Assembly (NCBI GenBank): GCA_034620365.1
Contig: JAQGEQ010000010.1
Span: 682,001-746,000 of the forward strand
Length of the DNA stretch: 64,000 nt
Source of the DNA: Pegea sp. RAD2-039
Lineage: Eukaryota; Chordata; Thaliacea; Salpida; Salpidae
Direction: 5' to 3'
Part shown: positions 48,180 to 59,910 of the stretch, piece after piece
Layout: every line of letters starts with the position of its first letter
Position numbering within the stretch: the stretch's first letter is position 1
Program-made: the position numbers and the translations under genes
Notes under the pieces: generated by a model
The model's database searches: none
What the model saw: only the letters and a program-made list of their open reading frames with translations
Told to the model about the DNA's origin: nothing

Positions 48180-50097
48180 TCAAGTAATTGACTTTTTATT
48201 GGTTAGTTCTGTTGGGTGGTCATTAGTATTTGTAGATGGTGAAGTTGTAGTTGGTGTAAAAGTAGATGAAAGTTTCAAAGGATTCTGAAATCAAATAAAG
48301 TTAAATGTGTTAAGCAGTTTCTTCAGTGATCAATTTGTTGACATCAAAACTAGAAATGAAAGTTGTTACCGATCTATTCACACTTTTTGCAAATTGTACT
48401 AAATCTTGAAACTTTCTATGAAATTCGTCTAATTGTTGTTTAATTTCCTGGTTTTGTTGTTTTACTTTATCAACCTGTGAGAAAATAATTTGATTGTTAA
48501 CTTATCAATAAGTGTTTAGAACTTAGAATAGCTTCTGGTGAATAATAGAACAATTTTCTACTTTTTAATTCGTTGAATTATCAGTTAAAATTTATCAAAT
48601 TTAACAAGATCATCAATAATCAATAAAACATCAACAGATCTTCTCGAAACTTCTTTAGAAGCAAATATATTCAAATACTGAATGCAATTGAAACAAATCA
48701 AATTGAGAAAAGTCAAGTAGAATTACGAAAAGTTGTTGGTAAACATCAAACATGTTTTAATACCAACGTTTCAACATTTATCTGATTTAAAAGCACTATA
48801 TTTTAATTTAACTCCAAAAATAATCTTGAAGAAAATTTTCTTCTTATCAGATATGAATGATGTAAGTAGTTTGAATATCTTAAAGTAAGTCATCAGAATA
48901 GACATTGTGAGTGTTTCTAAATAAAGAAAGTAGAATATTATTAAGTCGAATTTAATTTTTGACTTCCTTTTGATATTCTATCAGTTTTTAACAAATTAGT
49001 AGAAATTATTGTAAAGAATGAAATTTATATTATAGCTATTTTTCTGAAACTTTATTTTTCAATCTGTAAACCAAATGAACAAACATTTAAGAAAAAGTTG
49101 TTAACCAAAAAACATAGTTGTTGGTTTTATCACACACCTAATTTCACCTAAAAAGAAATGAGAAGTTCTAAAAGCATGGATGGAATTCCTATATGCTTTA
49201 CTTAAGATAAAAAATACTTGACATTTTAAACAAACATTTTAGACTTCTTAAAGTTTAAAAGCATCTTGGCCGCGCCTATAAAGTAATAAAAAAATGGGAG
49301 TAAACTTTAACCAACTGAAAGGCAAATAAAATGTTTAAAATGAAACTTTATTGACTATTTCATTCTTCTGATAACTTAATGGATTATTTCTCTAGTTAAA
49401 TGGAAAACTCAAGTGAGAAAATTTTTAAAGAAAATGGCGCACCTCTAAAGAGGTAATAGAGTTCAGGGATTCAATAATTAATTAAGTTAAATAGATTCAC
49501 TTCAAGTAACAATTTATGAGTTTACAAAAATCAAAATTATGAAAAGATTACAAAATTTCCTAAGAACTTATATACAAAAAAAATATTAATTGGCAAGTTC
49601 ATCAATATAAACAAATACTATTACAAGTATCATAGCAGAGAGAAATAATTTTTCAAATATTATATCTGTATCATATACATTAAAGTTGTAATATAATTAA
49701 AAATTATAATTTGCCTCTTTTTGTAGTTTGACTCGTTCTAGATCCAATTCATCTTTCTGTGTCAATCTTTTGATTCTACATGAAGCAGCATAACCTCTAT
49801 TTTTCAAAGTTCTTCTTCTTTGCTTTAATCTCCTTGACTCCTAAAACATTTTGATCAATCAACAACAGTTTAATTTCGACTTTTCAAATACATGCAAAAA
49901 ATATAAAAAGAACTAATTGCTAGTTTATTCGATTTCTTTATCTATAATCAACAGATGTATACTTCAGGTGAAACAGAACGAAGGTGTCGATTAAGTTCCC
50001 GAACTGTCAAACTAACTAACTCTTCATCACTTAGTTTTGAGCTTGAAGATTCTTTCTCTATAATGGCAACAGTGAGATTATGTTTAAAATCTTCCAT
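48180..50097 (-). CDS. Small Maf bZIP transcription factor
   Basis: A 156-residue nuclear DNA-binding protein in four exons on the minus strand: 50097-49963, 49840-49715, 48474-48370 and 48284-48180. Exon 1 holds the extended homology region ([20 protein letters not shown]). Exon 2 holds the basic region ([20 protein letters not shown]), nearly identical to the family signature, including the Tyr and Cys typical of Maf. Exons 2-3 form the leucine zipper. Exon 4 is a Ser/Thr-rich tail ending KKSIT. The length and lack of an acidic activation domain make it a small Maf (MafF/G/K type), which dimerises with CNC factors such as Nrf at antioxidant-type MARE sites. The intron after exon 2 starts with GC, not GT; the next exon starts VDKV, exactly where vertebrate small Mafs read LQQEVEKL. 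An acceptor-like TTTTTATAG lies 24 nt upstream of the start. Confidence 0.95.
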
Positions 50098-53000
50098 TTA
50101 GATTAATACAGGTTCTTATATCTATAAAAATAAAGAAAACATTTTTAAAGATAGTTTAAATATCAAACATCTTGATGTAAATATTGTAAATTCTAAGGCA
50201 TCAAGTAGATAAGTCCTCTAAAAATCAACATATATCATTATAACTATGACTAGATTTTAAATAAGAAACTTTTATTATAGAATATATTCCAAATTAAAAA
50301 GATCTATTAGATATTATATTATCTTAAATATTCTTCTATATTGTTTTATAATATCTAGTTACTTTTATAAAGCATTATTTGAATTTTAAGTAACCACAAT
50401 GAATAAATATTTACTATTTTGTAAACTGATATTACTAGACAAAGACAAAATAATAGACAAGATAAAGTTACATATATAAATAAATTAAAAATTGAAATGT
50501 TTCTTTAAAAACAGAAGCATTTTCATAGGTGGATGAACCATAAATATAAATGATAGTAAGAGATAATTACTGAAATCATATATTAGATTAGGTTTAATAA
50601 CAAAACAAAAAACTCATATAAACATTTTTGTACTTAGTTAGGATGAAAAGTAAATTATGGTTTGGTGTAATAGTTTACTTTAATTTTATTAAATAATTAG
50701 CAAATATTTTGATAAAATAGGTTTATTCTAAATTCATTTAATTAAAAATAAATTTAAAATACGGTTTATAAGATTTAATTAAAAATAACTGATAAATTAA
50801 TAGCTAAAGTCTTATTAACATACTTTAAGCACAAAAATCATTCAAGAAAGGTTTTTAAAAACTTTTTTTAATTATACTTTAAAAATTTATTTTAATATAA
50901 ATATGTACCACAAAATAGTTTATAAAGAAAGAATCTTATAAAAATTTTATTATACTCAGGTATAATTAAAATATGAAATAATAAATTCAAAACTTGAATT
51001 GAACAACAACAAACACCAGCGACCTTTTACCGATATTTGTAAACTTGTTAAACTTTCTCAAAGTTTGTATAATTTCCAACAACTACATTTTGGCTACGTT
51101 TGGTGCATTTAAGTTTAAGTTAAAGGCTAGAGAATCTTTGTTTAATTAAAAAATAATTGATACTGGTGAATTTATAATTCATTCAACAATAAACTTATAA
51201 TTAAAACTACTAAGTCCTGTTTTAGAGAACATTTACTCAGATTGAATTATGGTATATGAGTAAAAGTACGAAACTTAGAATTACAATAACCTTTTATAGT
51301 TTTTATTTGGGCCAAAATTATTTATATCACAATTTACATTATACTCAGCTCATTATTATAAAACTTTTCATCTGTTTTAATCAGATAGAGCTGACTTAAA
51401 TATGTCTAGAAAGAAATTGGATATTTTGCGAGTGTCGTTTTATTTGTTAATTTAGAGAATTTAGTCGCTATACTTTAAAAAACTTTCTTTTTAAATGAAG
51501 TAAAAATTAATTTTCGTTGATATAAGCTTATGTTTAGTTTATGAGCTTTCCGGTGAGCTCAATATAAGTCTGCGACTGAACAATTTGGAAAATAATAGTC
51601 TTAATATTTGATTTTATATATTATGTAATTGTTCTAAAAAATCTTGGATGATGATTAGCAAAACAAGATATCTTATGATCGTAGAGAAAATATAAACTGC
51701 CAAGTTGTCAAAAGTCGATTCTTGAATTCTATCAAATATTAACTTAAATTTAATTTAATCTATTTATTTACACTTTTTGCATAAGCTGCTTTAACCTTAT
51801 ATTGAGTTGTTTGCTTATACCAACGCCTCTTTGATAGAGAGATGGAAGTTTTGTCATCGTTTTTTGTACTAAGCTATGGTTTAGAAGGGCTGATATCTTT
51901 AATATCTTATAAGCTCCCAGGTTTCAGTAGATGCTGAGTCCAATAAAAAATAAATCCAAATTTTGTTCTAGTCAATAAAAGTATTTTAATTTTTAAACAG
52001 GTTTTTCTGGTACTAAAAAGTAAGTTGTTAAGTGCAAAATGAAAGTTCTTAAAGGTGTCTTCAAAATTACATTACACAAAATTAACTTTAGACTAAAAAA
52101 TAGACTGGAGTTTTTAGACAAACGTATTCCGGAAAACACATTAACATAAATTGTTTAACCTTATTTTAAGCTACTAACCACCAAAAAACATTTTAGCAAA
52201 GTTTATCAAAAGTGAAGTCAAGGTTGTTAATGTTCTGCCACACAGAAAAAGTTACTCAGAAAAATCTGAATACAAATTGTCGATCCGGTCAAAAACCTCA
52301 TTAAGCACTAAAACACTGACATAAAATTGCAGATGAAAAATCTGACTCTTAAGTCCAAATCCTTGAAACAAAATAAATAAAGCTTTACTATATTTTTAAC
52401 TGAAAATTAAAAGCCCCAAAATTTTAACTTTTTTATTTTAACTTTTCAATAATCAAGTTTTTATCAACACTTTTAGAAAAGGTATTCATTTATATCAGTT
52501 TATGACTTCCAAAAAGCTTGGCTGAAAATGCTACAATATATTGTAGTTGACATATAGAGAATAATACGGGGTAGATCACTATAGTAATTTGATAAGAATG
52601 GTATTTATTATAGTGTTAAAATGATTTACCTTTTAAAAAACATTGCATTCTTTTATAAAATCATATTTGTTTAAATATGGAAGAAATATTGAAGAAAATA
52701 ATAAAAAATATAAGCTTTTAATAGACGCTAAAGAAATTCATATCAAAGTATGTAAGCAATAATTGAAGGTATTTATTGAATTTAGTACAATTAGATGATA
52801 TTTCGGGAAACTTACTTATAGATGATAAGCACTTAATATCAAATATTAATAAAAACCACGCTTTGCTGTATAATTTTGATAACGTTTTTCTGAAGAATTT
52901 TAAAATAAAAGTATTTATTCTGAATAGTTTTTTATTTAATATTTTTTATATTATAAAATTTAGAAACTTTTATAGAAATAACTTTGTTTGTAATTATGAG

Positions 53001-53521
53001 ATTTTAATGACGAATATTTAAGCTTTGCACTCATGTTATCGTATATAAATATCAGCATAAAACTTTTCACAATAGGTTGCTGATTATTGATTTAAATAAT
53101 ATTTTATTTTAAAAGAATACAAAACTTAGAAGAAGTTTTACTTTGAAAAAGGTTTCTGTATTGTCTTAATTAAGAGCTATTTTATTGTTATTATTAAGTA
53201 CATTTTTATGGTAAACATTAGCAATATAAAAATATTTATTTATATTAGTTACTATTTCATAGCTTCCTAAACTACTACTGGTTTATATCAATAAATCTTT
53301 CTCTTTAAAAATCTTTTTTAATTAATTATAGACATAATTATACAAAGTATACTTAAAATATATTATATTATTTTGTATTTTGCTTAGATGCTCGATTTTA
53401 AGTTTAAAATTCTTTTATTATGATTTTAAAAATATATTAAAACTATTTTTTAAATCATAAATGCCATATTAAACAATTAAACTTTTGTTATTATATTACA
53501 AATTCTCAGCTTTAAGTTCAA
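50098..53521. other. Intergenic AT-rich DNA (3.4 kb)
   Basis: Divergent intergenic region between the small Maf gene (-) and the acetyl-CoA synthetase gene (+). No further exon recognised; an 81-codon frame at 52776 has very AT-rich composition and no signature. Confidence 0.45.
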
Positions 53522-55564
53522 ATGTTTCTAAAAACTATAAAAAGTTGTGTTTTTTTTAACAAGAACATTTACAATGTTTTTGTAAAAAATCAAGTCACTT
53601 CACACCTCTTTAGACTATGTAGGACTTCATCTTCTTTTCCATTAAGCACTGATCTTCCTGAAGTTGAATGCTTTGAAAATATTAATTCTTATAAAGATTT
53701 ATATAAATTTTCAATTGAAAATTCAGATACATTTTGGAAAACTCTTGCTCTGTCTAGGTTAAAGTGGATTAAACAATTCACTCAGGTTTCTGACTGTGAC
53801 TTGATTCAAGGTCGAATAAATTGGTTTGCAGATGGAAAAATAAATGTAAGTGATAATTGTTTAGATCGTCATGCTAATGAAAATCCAAATAAAGTGGCTT
53901 TAATTTGGGAAAAAGATGAACCTGGCTGTTCAGAATCTGTGACATATAAGGAGTTATTAGATTTAACATCAAAGTTTGCAAATTGTTTGAAAAAACATGG
54001 TGTTAAAAAAGGGGATAGAGTTGCTATTTATATGCCTGTTTCTCCAATTGCTGTAGCTGGAATGCTAGCTTGTGCTAGAATTGGGGCAGTTCATACAGTT
54101 GTGTTTGCAGGGTTTAGTTCAGAAGCTTTAGCTCAACGAATTCAAGATGCTGGCGTTGAAACTATATTAACAACTGATCAAGGTGTTAGGGGCGGAAACA
54201 TTATAGAGCTGAAAAAAACTGTTGATGAGGCTGTGAAATGTTGTCCCACAATTAAAAGAGTATTTGTTAGTAAAAGAACTAGTGCAGAGGTCAATAAGAC
54301 ATCTTTAGATATTGACCTTGAAAAAGAACTTGAAAGTTGTGATATATTTTGTGAACCAGAACCAATGAACAGTGAAGATTTATTATTTTTGTTATATACT
54401 TCCGGCAGCACTGGAAAACCGAAAGGTATTGTTCATACACAAGCCGGATATCTACTATATGCTATGATGACTCATAAAATGGTTTTTGATTATCAAAAAG
54501 ATGATATATTTGGTTGTGTGGCTGATATTGGTTGGATAACAGGTCATAGTTATGTTGTTTATGGTCCATTAGCTAATGGAGCAACAAGCATACTATTTGA
54601 AAGTGTTCCTACTTATCCAGATCCTGGAAGATACTGGGAAATGGTTGAGAGATTAAAAATAAATCAATTATACTTAGCTCCTACAGCTATTAGACTTTTG
54701 ATAAGATTTGGTGATTCATATGTTAAAAAATATGATCGCTCATCATTGAAAACCTTGGGTAGTGTTGGTGAACCAATCAACCATGAGGCATGGCAATGGT
54801 ATAATGATGTAGTTGGTGAAAATAAATGTGATGTGGTTGATACATGGTGGCAAACTGAAACTGGTGGAATTACAATTTCACCCAGACCTTCACAACCAAA
54901 TGGAACCATTTATCCTGCTGCTTGTATGAACCCTTTTTTGGGAATCAAAATTGCCATGTTGAATAAAGATTGTGAAGAAATGAAAGATAAAAATTCAAGT
55001 TATGCTTGTTGTATTGCAAAACCTTGGCCTGGTATGGCTCGTACTATTTATGGAGATCATGAAAGGTTTTTAGATGTTTATCTTAAACCTTATCCTGGTT
55101 ATTATTTTTCTGGTGATGGTGTTATGCTAAAAGATGAAGATTATTATCAGATTACTGGCAGAATGGATGATGTGATGAATATAAGTGGACATAGAGTTGG
55201 AGCTGCAGAAATTGAAGATGCCTTAACTTATCATCCTCTTGTTTCTGAAGCTGCTGTGATTGGTGTTCCACATGATGTAAAAGGGGAAGTCCCATTTGCG
55301 TTTGTAACTAGTAAGCAAGGTGCTGATATTTGTAAGCATAATCTCAGTAAAGAATTAGCTTTAATTGTTAGAAATAAAATTGCTAGCTTTGCTATTCCTC
55401 ATACCTGGGTTATTACTGATTCTCTACCTAAGACTAGATCTGGTAAAATCATGAGAAGAATTTTGAGAAAACTTGCTGTTGGTGAAATTACAGAACTGGG
55501 TGACACTTCTACTTTAGCCGATTCTACTGTAATTGATAAATTGATTTCCGAACTAAAAAATTAA
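53522..55564 (+). CDS. ACSS1: Acetyl-CoA synthetase, mitochondrial type (ACSS1-like), intronless
   Basis: AMP-forming ligase of 680 residues that makes acetyl-CoA from acetate, ATP and CoA. The first 45 residues contain Lys/Arg and Phe but no acidic residue, as in a mitochondrial targeting peptide. Landmarks: YTSGSTGKPKG (about 291-301, ATP loop), VADIGWITGHSY, the WWQTETGG motif (about 441-448), GRMDDVMNISGHR (hinge and CoA region) and RSGKIMRR with the catalytic Lys at about 642. Length equals the family's usual 650-700. There is no intron within the coding region, unlike almost every other gene here, so a retrocopy origin is possible, though the frame is fully intact. The acceptor-like AATTCTCAG ends at 53509, only 12 nt before the ATG. 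Assignment to ACSS1 and not the cytosolic ACSS2 rests on the leader. Confidence 0.95.
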   Translation: MFLKTIKSCVFFNKNIYNVFVKNQVTSHLFRLCRTSSSFPLSTDLPEVECFENINSYKDLYKFSIENSDTFWKTLALSRLKWIKQFTQVSDCDLIQGRINWFADGKINVSDNCLDRHANENPNKVALIWEKDEPGCSESVTYKELLDLTSKFANCLKKHGVKKGDRVAIYMPVSPIAVAGMLACARIGAVHTVVFAGFSSEALAQRIQDAGVETILTTDQGVRGGNIIELKKTVDEAVKCCPTIKRVFVSKRTSAEVNKTSLDIDLEKELESCDIFCEPEPMNSEDLLFLLYTSGSTGKPKGIVHTQAGYLLYAMMTHKMVFDYQKDDIFGCVADIGWITGHSYVVYGPLANGATSILFESVPTYPDPGRYWEMVERLKINQLYLAPTAIRLLIRFGDSYVKKYDRSSLKTLGSVGEPINHEAWQWYNDVVGENKCDVVDTWWQTETGGITISPRPSQPNGTIYPAACMNPFLGIKIAMLNKDCEEMKDKNSSYACCIAKPWPGMARTIYGDHERFLDVYLKPYPGYYFSGDGVMLKDEDYYQITGRMDDVMNISGHRVGAAEIEDALTYHPLVSEAAVIGVPHDVKGEVPFAFVTSKQGADICKHNLSKELALIVRNKIASFAIPHTWVITDSLPKTRSGKIMRRILRKLAVGEITELGDTSTLADSTVIDKLISELKN

Positions 55565-55932
55565 AAGTACCAATTTCATATTTTCAGTGTATCTCCTATT
55601 TACCAACAATGATTCTACTTTAGCTATTTGTTCGCATATAATCTTAAACAATCTAAATTTTGATATCTAAGTATTTGTATTGATGTGACTTAAAATTGAT
55701 ATTTAGTTTCAATATTCTGTAATTATACTTAAAATTATCTTCATTGAATCTTGTTCTCTTCTATTATTTTAATTCCTTTTTCTGTGATTTCTATTTGTCA
55801 AAAACAATTTGTATATTTTTGATTATCTTAAATAATTTGAGGTTGTTTAACTTTATTCTTATTATAATTGTTTCAACATTTAATCATATTTCAACAATTT
55901 CCAGAGTTAGTTTTTAAATTGTCAACTACAAA
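55565..55932. other. Short intergenic spacer between ACSS1-like and MRPL19
   Basis: 368 bp, same-strand neighbours. Contains the 3' UTR of the synthetase gene and an acceptor-like ACAATTTCCAG ending at 55904. Confidence 0.5.
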
Positions 55933-57423
55933 ATGGCTTTTTCTACTAAACTATTCCAAAGTAGAATATTCAAATGTAAGTAAGTTTTAATTCAACTTTT
56001 TATATCATCAAATCTTTCTGGTTTTAGCTTCAAGTTTTTTCCGTCTTTCATCATTTGTTGCTCCTAAACGCCCTACAATAAAAGTGGCTGAAGAAGGTGG
56101 CAAGCCTGCTCCGGTGAGTCTTCTTCTGATGTTTTCAAGAATAATTATTGATCTTCAGTTATAACTTTAGGGCAGAGAAGTAACTGATGACTTCAGCTCT
56201 GAGTATATTCCTGTTCAAGTCCAACCAGCCTGGCATCAAAACAAGCTTGGATACAAACTAGAAAGATTGGATTGTCTTCGTCGACGACAGGTTATAAACA
56301 TCCCGGAGTTTTACGCTGGAAGTATAGTAGCAGTTACAGTAGCAGATGAGTTTGGTCCTGATCATGCTGTCAGGTGATTGGTTGAAGTCATGTGGAATAT
56401 GAAACTAGTTTTTTGCGAAGTTTTACGAAATGAGTTTTTATTGAAATTTTTTCGACAGATTTGTGGGTCGCTGTCTGTGGAAAGATGGATTTGGTTTAAG
56501 ATGTAAATTTGTGTTACGAAATGTGATAGATGGTGAAGGTGTTGAAGTGATGCATCATTTGTATTCACCTCTTATCCAAAATATTGAAGTATTTGTTGTT
56601 TTAATTGTTTTATAATTAAATGAAATGTTTTTCATTTTTTTGAAGGTTTTACGACTTGAAAAATGGATTGATACAGATTTGAGATATCTACGAAGTGCTG
56701 AACCTGAAGTTTGTACAATTGATCCTAATATGACAGCAGAGGCTCCTGTTCCAGTAACTCAACAACTACCTCTATACGAAGTCAGTTCACCTCTTCAAGT
56801 TGCGCAATATTAATGAAGTTTTTTACTGTACAGGGTAAAGTCAGACTTGGTGAGAGGCTGTTCTGGACGTGGAAGTATGATAGAGCCTGGCCTCGACCTT
56901 ACAACGCTTATATTGAAGAACATTTAGTTGAAGAAAATCGAATTGAAAGAGAAAGGTTTCAAATATTGGTTATTTTTTATTTAAATTATTGAAATACTAC
57001 ATTAAATATTTTGTAACTTTTTAGTTGGCTTAATTTGATTTGTTTAAATAAAAATTGTTTTTCTGAAAGTAAAAATTGTTCCATAGTAGAGAATAAGTTC
57101 TCTACTAGTTGCGGTTTAGACAACAAATAGTTTTGCTCTGAACTTTTACAGATGTTTTTATTTGAATAAATGAAAAACTACAGAATTCAGTAAACTCTTT
57201 TATTAATGAATAATTTTTGATTAAATTGATGCATTTCGTCAAAATCTTTATTTCCTAATTTTTTTTTTGTAGAATTCGTTCAAATCACTCTTTTCGTAAA
57301 TATGATATCTGCCGACATTACGATATTCGTGAAATTAAAGACGGCATCATTTCTGAGATGAAAGCTCACAAAATGAGATTAAAAAAGATAAAAAAATCGA
57401 CTACATGGAAACCTGAAAACTAA
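55933..57423 (+). CDS. MRPL19: Mitochondrial ribosomal protein L19 (bL19m)
   Basis: Large-subunit protein of the mitochondrial ribosome, 289 residues in seven exons: 55933-55975, 56028-56113, 56171-56373, 56459-56588, 56646-56780, 56834-56955 and 57273-57423. The basic, Ser/Phe-rich N-terminus fits a mitochondrial import signal. The conserved bL19 core spans RRRQVINIPEFYAGSIVAVT, the segment around FVGRCL, GLRCKFVLRNVIDGEGVEV and the following LYSPLIQNIEVLRLEKW. The C-terminal half is the animal mitochondrial extension. Length is close to the human protein (292). All junctions keep frame. A polyadenylation signal AATAAA lies at 57465-57470, about 42 nt after the stop. The acceptor-like site 28 nt upstream of the start suggests leader splicing. 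Confidence 0.94.
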
Positions 57424-59910
57424 ATCTTCCATCAACCAGTTGGTAGATTTTATTACTAATGATGAATAAAACTTGGAAACATTTATTGGAATATTTAAGA
57501 AGATTTGTTCACAAATGATGTCTTACTTTTGTTGTTTACTCTGGTTGCAAATTAGCGAATTTAAAAATCAATTTTATGGCTTTGTTTTTTCACAGTTTAT
57601 TTTTCAAAATAGCTCAATATTATTTGCATCAATTATATTTTTAAAATTAGGTTGATAGAAAAGATTAAAGATAAAATCAAATTTACGAGAATATCGCAAT
57701 TTTAAGAAATTATTTGGTCTTAGACATTTACTATGTTGAAATTTCACGAAAACAAAGTTTTATGTTTCAAATAAATTTCAAATTTTAAGTGACAAGGTCA
57801 ACCACAATTTGATCAACCACAACATTAATAGTCAGTCCAAACTAAACTTTTTAATACTTCTGCTGAATAAATATTTTTTTAAATCAGCTTAAATTTCTAT
57901 ATCTTGTCACACAGTGGTTGCCAACCTTGTTTGGTTGCTAACCATTGAAAGATCACCAGAAGGTTTACAGACCCAATCTAAATGAAAATCAGTTTTTAAA
58001 ATGTGAAGGTTGACTAAATTAGTGAAATAATCAAATAGTGTTGATCCCTAAGTATCTTTAAAGATTCATTTGACTCCGTCGACTTATTACAAAGAAATTT
58101 AGAAGATTAAGATATTTTAATAAATTTTTGGTTAAATGTTGAATTCTTCCTGTATGGAGCAGCGCGGGTGACAAATTAGCAAAAATATTCTTGTGAAGCT
58201 CGATTCTGTCTTTCGAATGATTAAGAATCGCTTAAAGTTATTTGTGAATAAAGCTAGTTTTCACTATGAAGCTTATCTTTGGTATTATGTAGAAATTGTC
58301 AGTTTGTTTTAAAGAGCATATCCAAGTTAATGCTCTGTTGCAATTCTTTTAAATGAATTCAATCTTGCACAATTTTTGTTTGTGAAGAGTTTAAAAACGA
58401 GGTATTAAAGGAGTGTTTCAAACAACTCAATTACTAAAATTAAACAATCTTTTAAACAAATTGATTACTTCTAGCTCTTCAAACAACAATCGTTTGTTCG
58501 GTATAGCCTAGATAGATATATGAAACTAACTTACAAGCATTATAGATTATAAAGCTACGAATAAAATTAATACCCAAAAATTAATAATTCATTCTAATGA
58601 TTTGCACTTTCAAATAAGACTCCAACAATTTTTCTCAATTTACGGGTGCACTATCAAATATAGGCATATTTATACTAATCACCAAGCTAAATATGAAATG
58701 ATCTCGTAAGTATCTACTGTACTCTGCTAATTTTATTTCTTTAAGTTTGACAATTAGCATTGAAAATAGAATTATACAAAAATTTGGGAAGTACTTTTCT
58801 AGAAAATATTGCCTCTTCTATATTTTAGCATTTTTGGTATGTACAACGTTAGTTTAATTTAATAAGTATTTGGATATCGTACGTATTTCGTATTCACCAC
58901 AATAAATTGATTTACTGCAAAAACTTAGTAGTAGATGACGTTTGAAAGGTCTTGAAACCTGGGCTTCAAACTGTCGGTAACATTTCAGCCTCAAAGCCAG
59001 TTAAGGGTTAGAAATTATTTCAGTTAAAAGAGTACAATAAATAATCTAATAAACAAATACTGATATGATAAATAAGAACCCATTTTACTTTTATCTTGTT
59101 TATTGATTAATAGATACTTGTTTACAGAAATTGCTAATTGATATAAACAGCTTTGATATAAGCTTTCAAAACATAGGAGTAAACCAAAGAAACCGTTTCA
59201 TGTAAATATTCGTCTTTCAAGTGATTAGATGCAGAAGATAATCTCTAATTTTCGCCTTTTTATATCAAATGAAAGTCAATAATGCAATCCCTAACAAATG
59301 TAACAAATTTGTTCAAGTTTGACTTTATGATTTACCTTGCACGTGATTCTTTTACAAATAGTAATTGTGTATGTGGATATTCAGCACCAAACTAAGTTTT
59401 CTTATCATTTAATTGATCTGTCGCTAATTAAAATCGATCTAATAAAATTACTTATTTTCTCATCCTAATGAACAAATATTATTAAATTCATGAAAATGTT
59501 TAGAAAACTAGGAAATTTAGAATTTTTATGATATCAAAACAGTTGGTGATTACATCTTACCTTACTTTATACAGCCTCAATCATTAATTGCTCATTTATT
59601 TCCTCAGTCTTTATTTCAAATACAACAAACTTGTTTATAACATATATTAACTCGACTATTGTCTATATCTTACCATCATTGGAATACTTTTATTATTTTG
59701 TTTGTAAAAACTATCAAACTTTATGTTTATTTATTCAATATTACATAATTATCACCAGTGAATGATTTTTGAATTTAAAAATTAGTTTAATTTATCATGT
59801 CCTTAAAAAGTAAATAGAAAATTAAATGTTAAATCAAATATTATTAATAATTGTTCTGCTCATCACAAATCAGATAAGAAGATAATATGCAGAGACGGCG
59901 GAGAAAGTAA
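57424..59910. other. Intergenic, between convergent MRPL19 and UQCRFS1
   Basis: AT-rich. A less AT-rich patch at 57900-58500 may be an old repeat, but I could not classify it. No exon found. Confidence 0.4.

Noticed and set aside
52776..53021. 81-codon frame upstream of the acetyl-CoA synthetase gene
   Set aside because: Built from Asn, Ile, Phe and Lys codons as expected from AT-rich DNA; no start context or family pattern.
54178..54909. Minus-strand open frames within the acetyl-CoA synthetase gene
   Set aside because: Shadows of the strongly coding plus strand.
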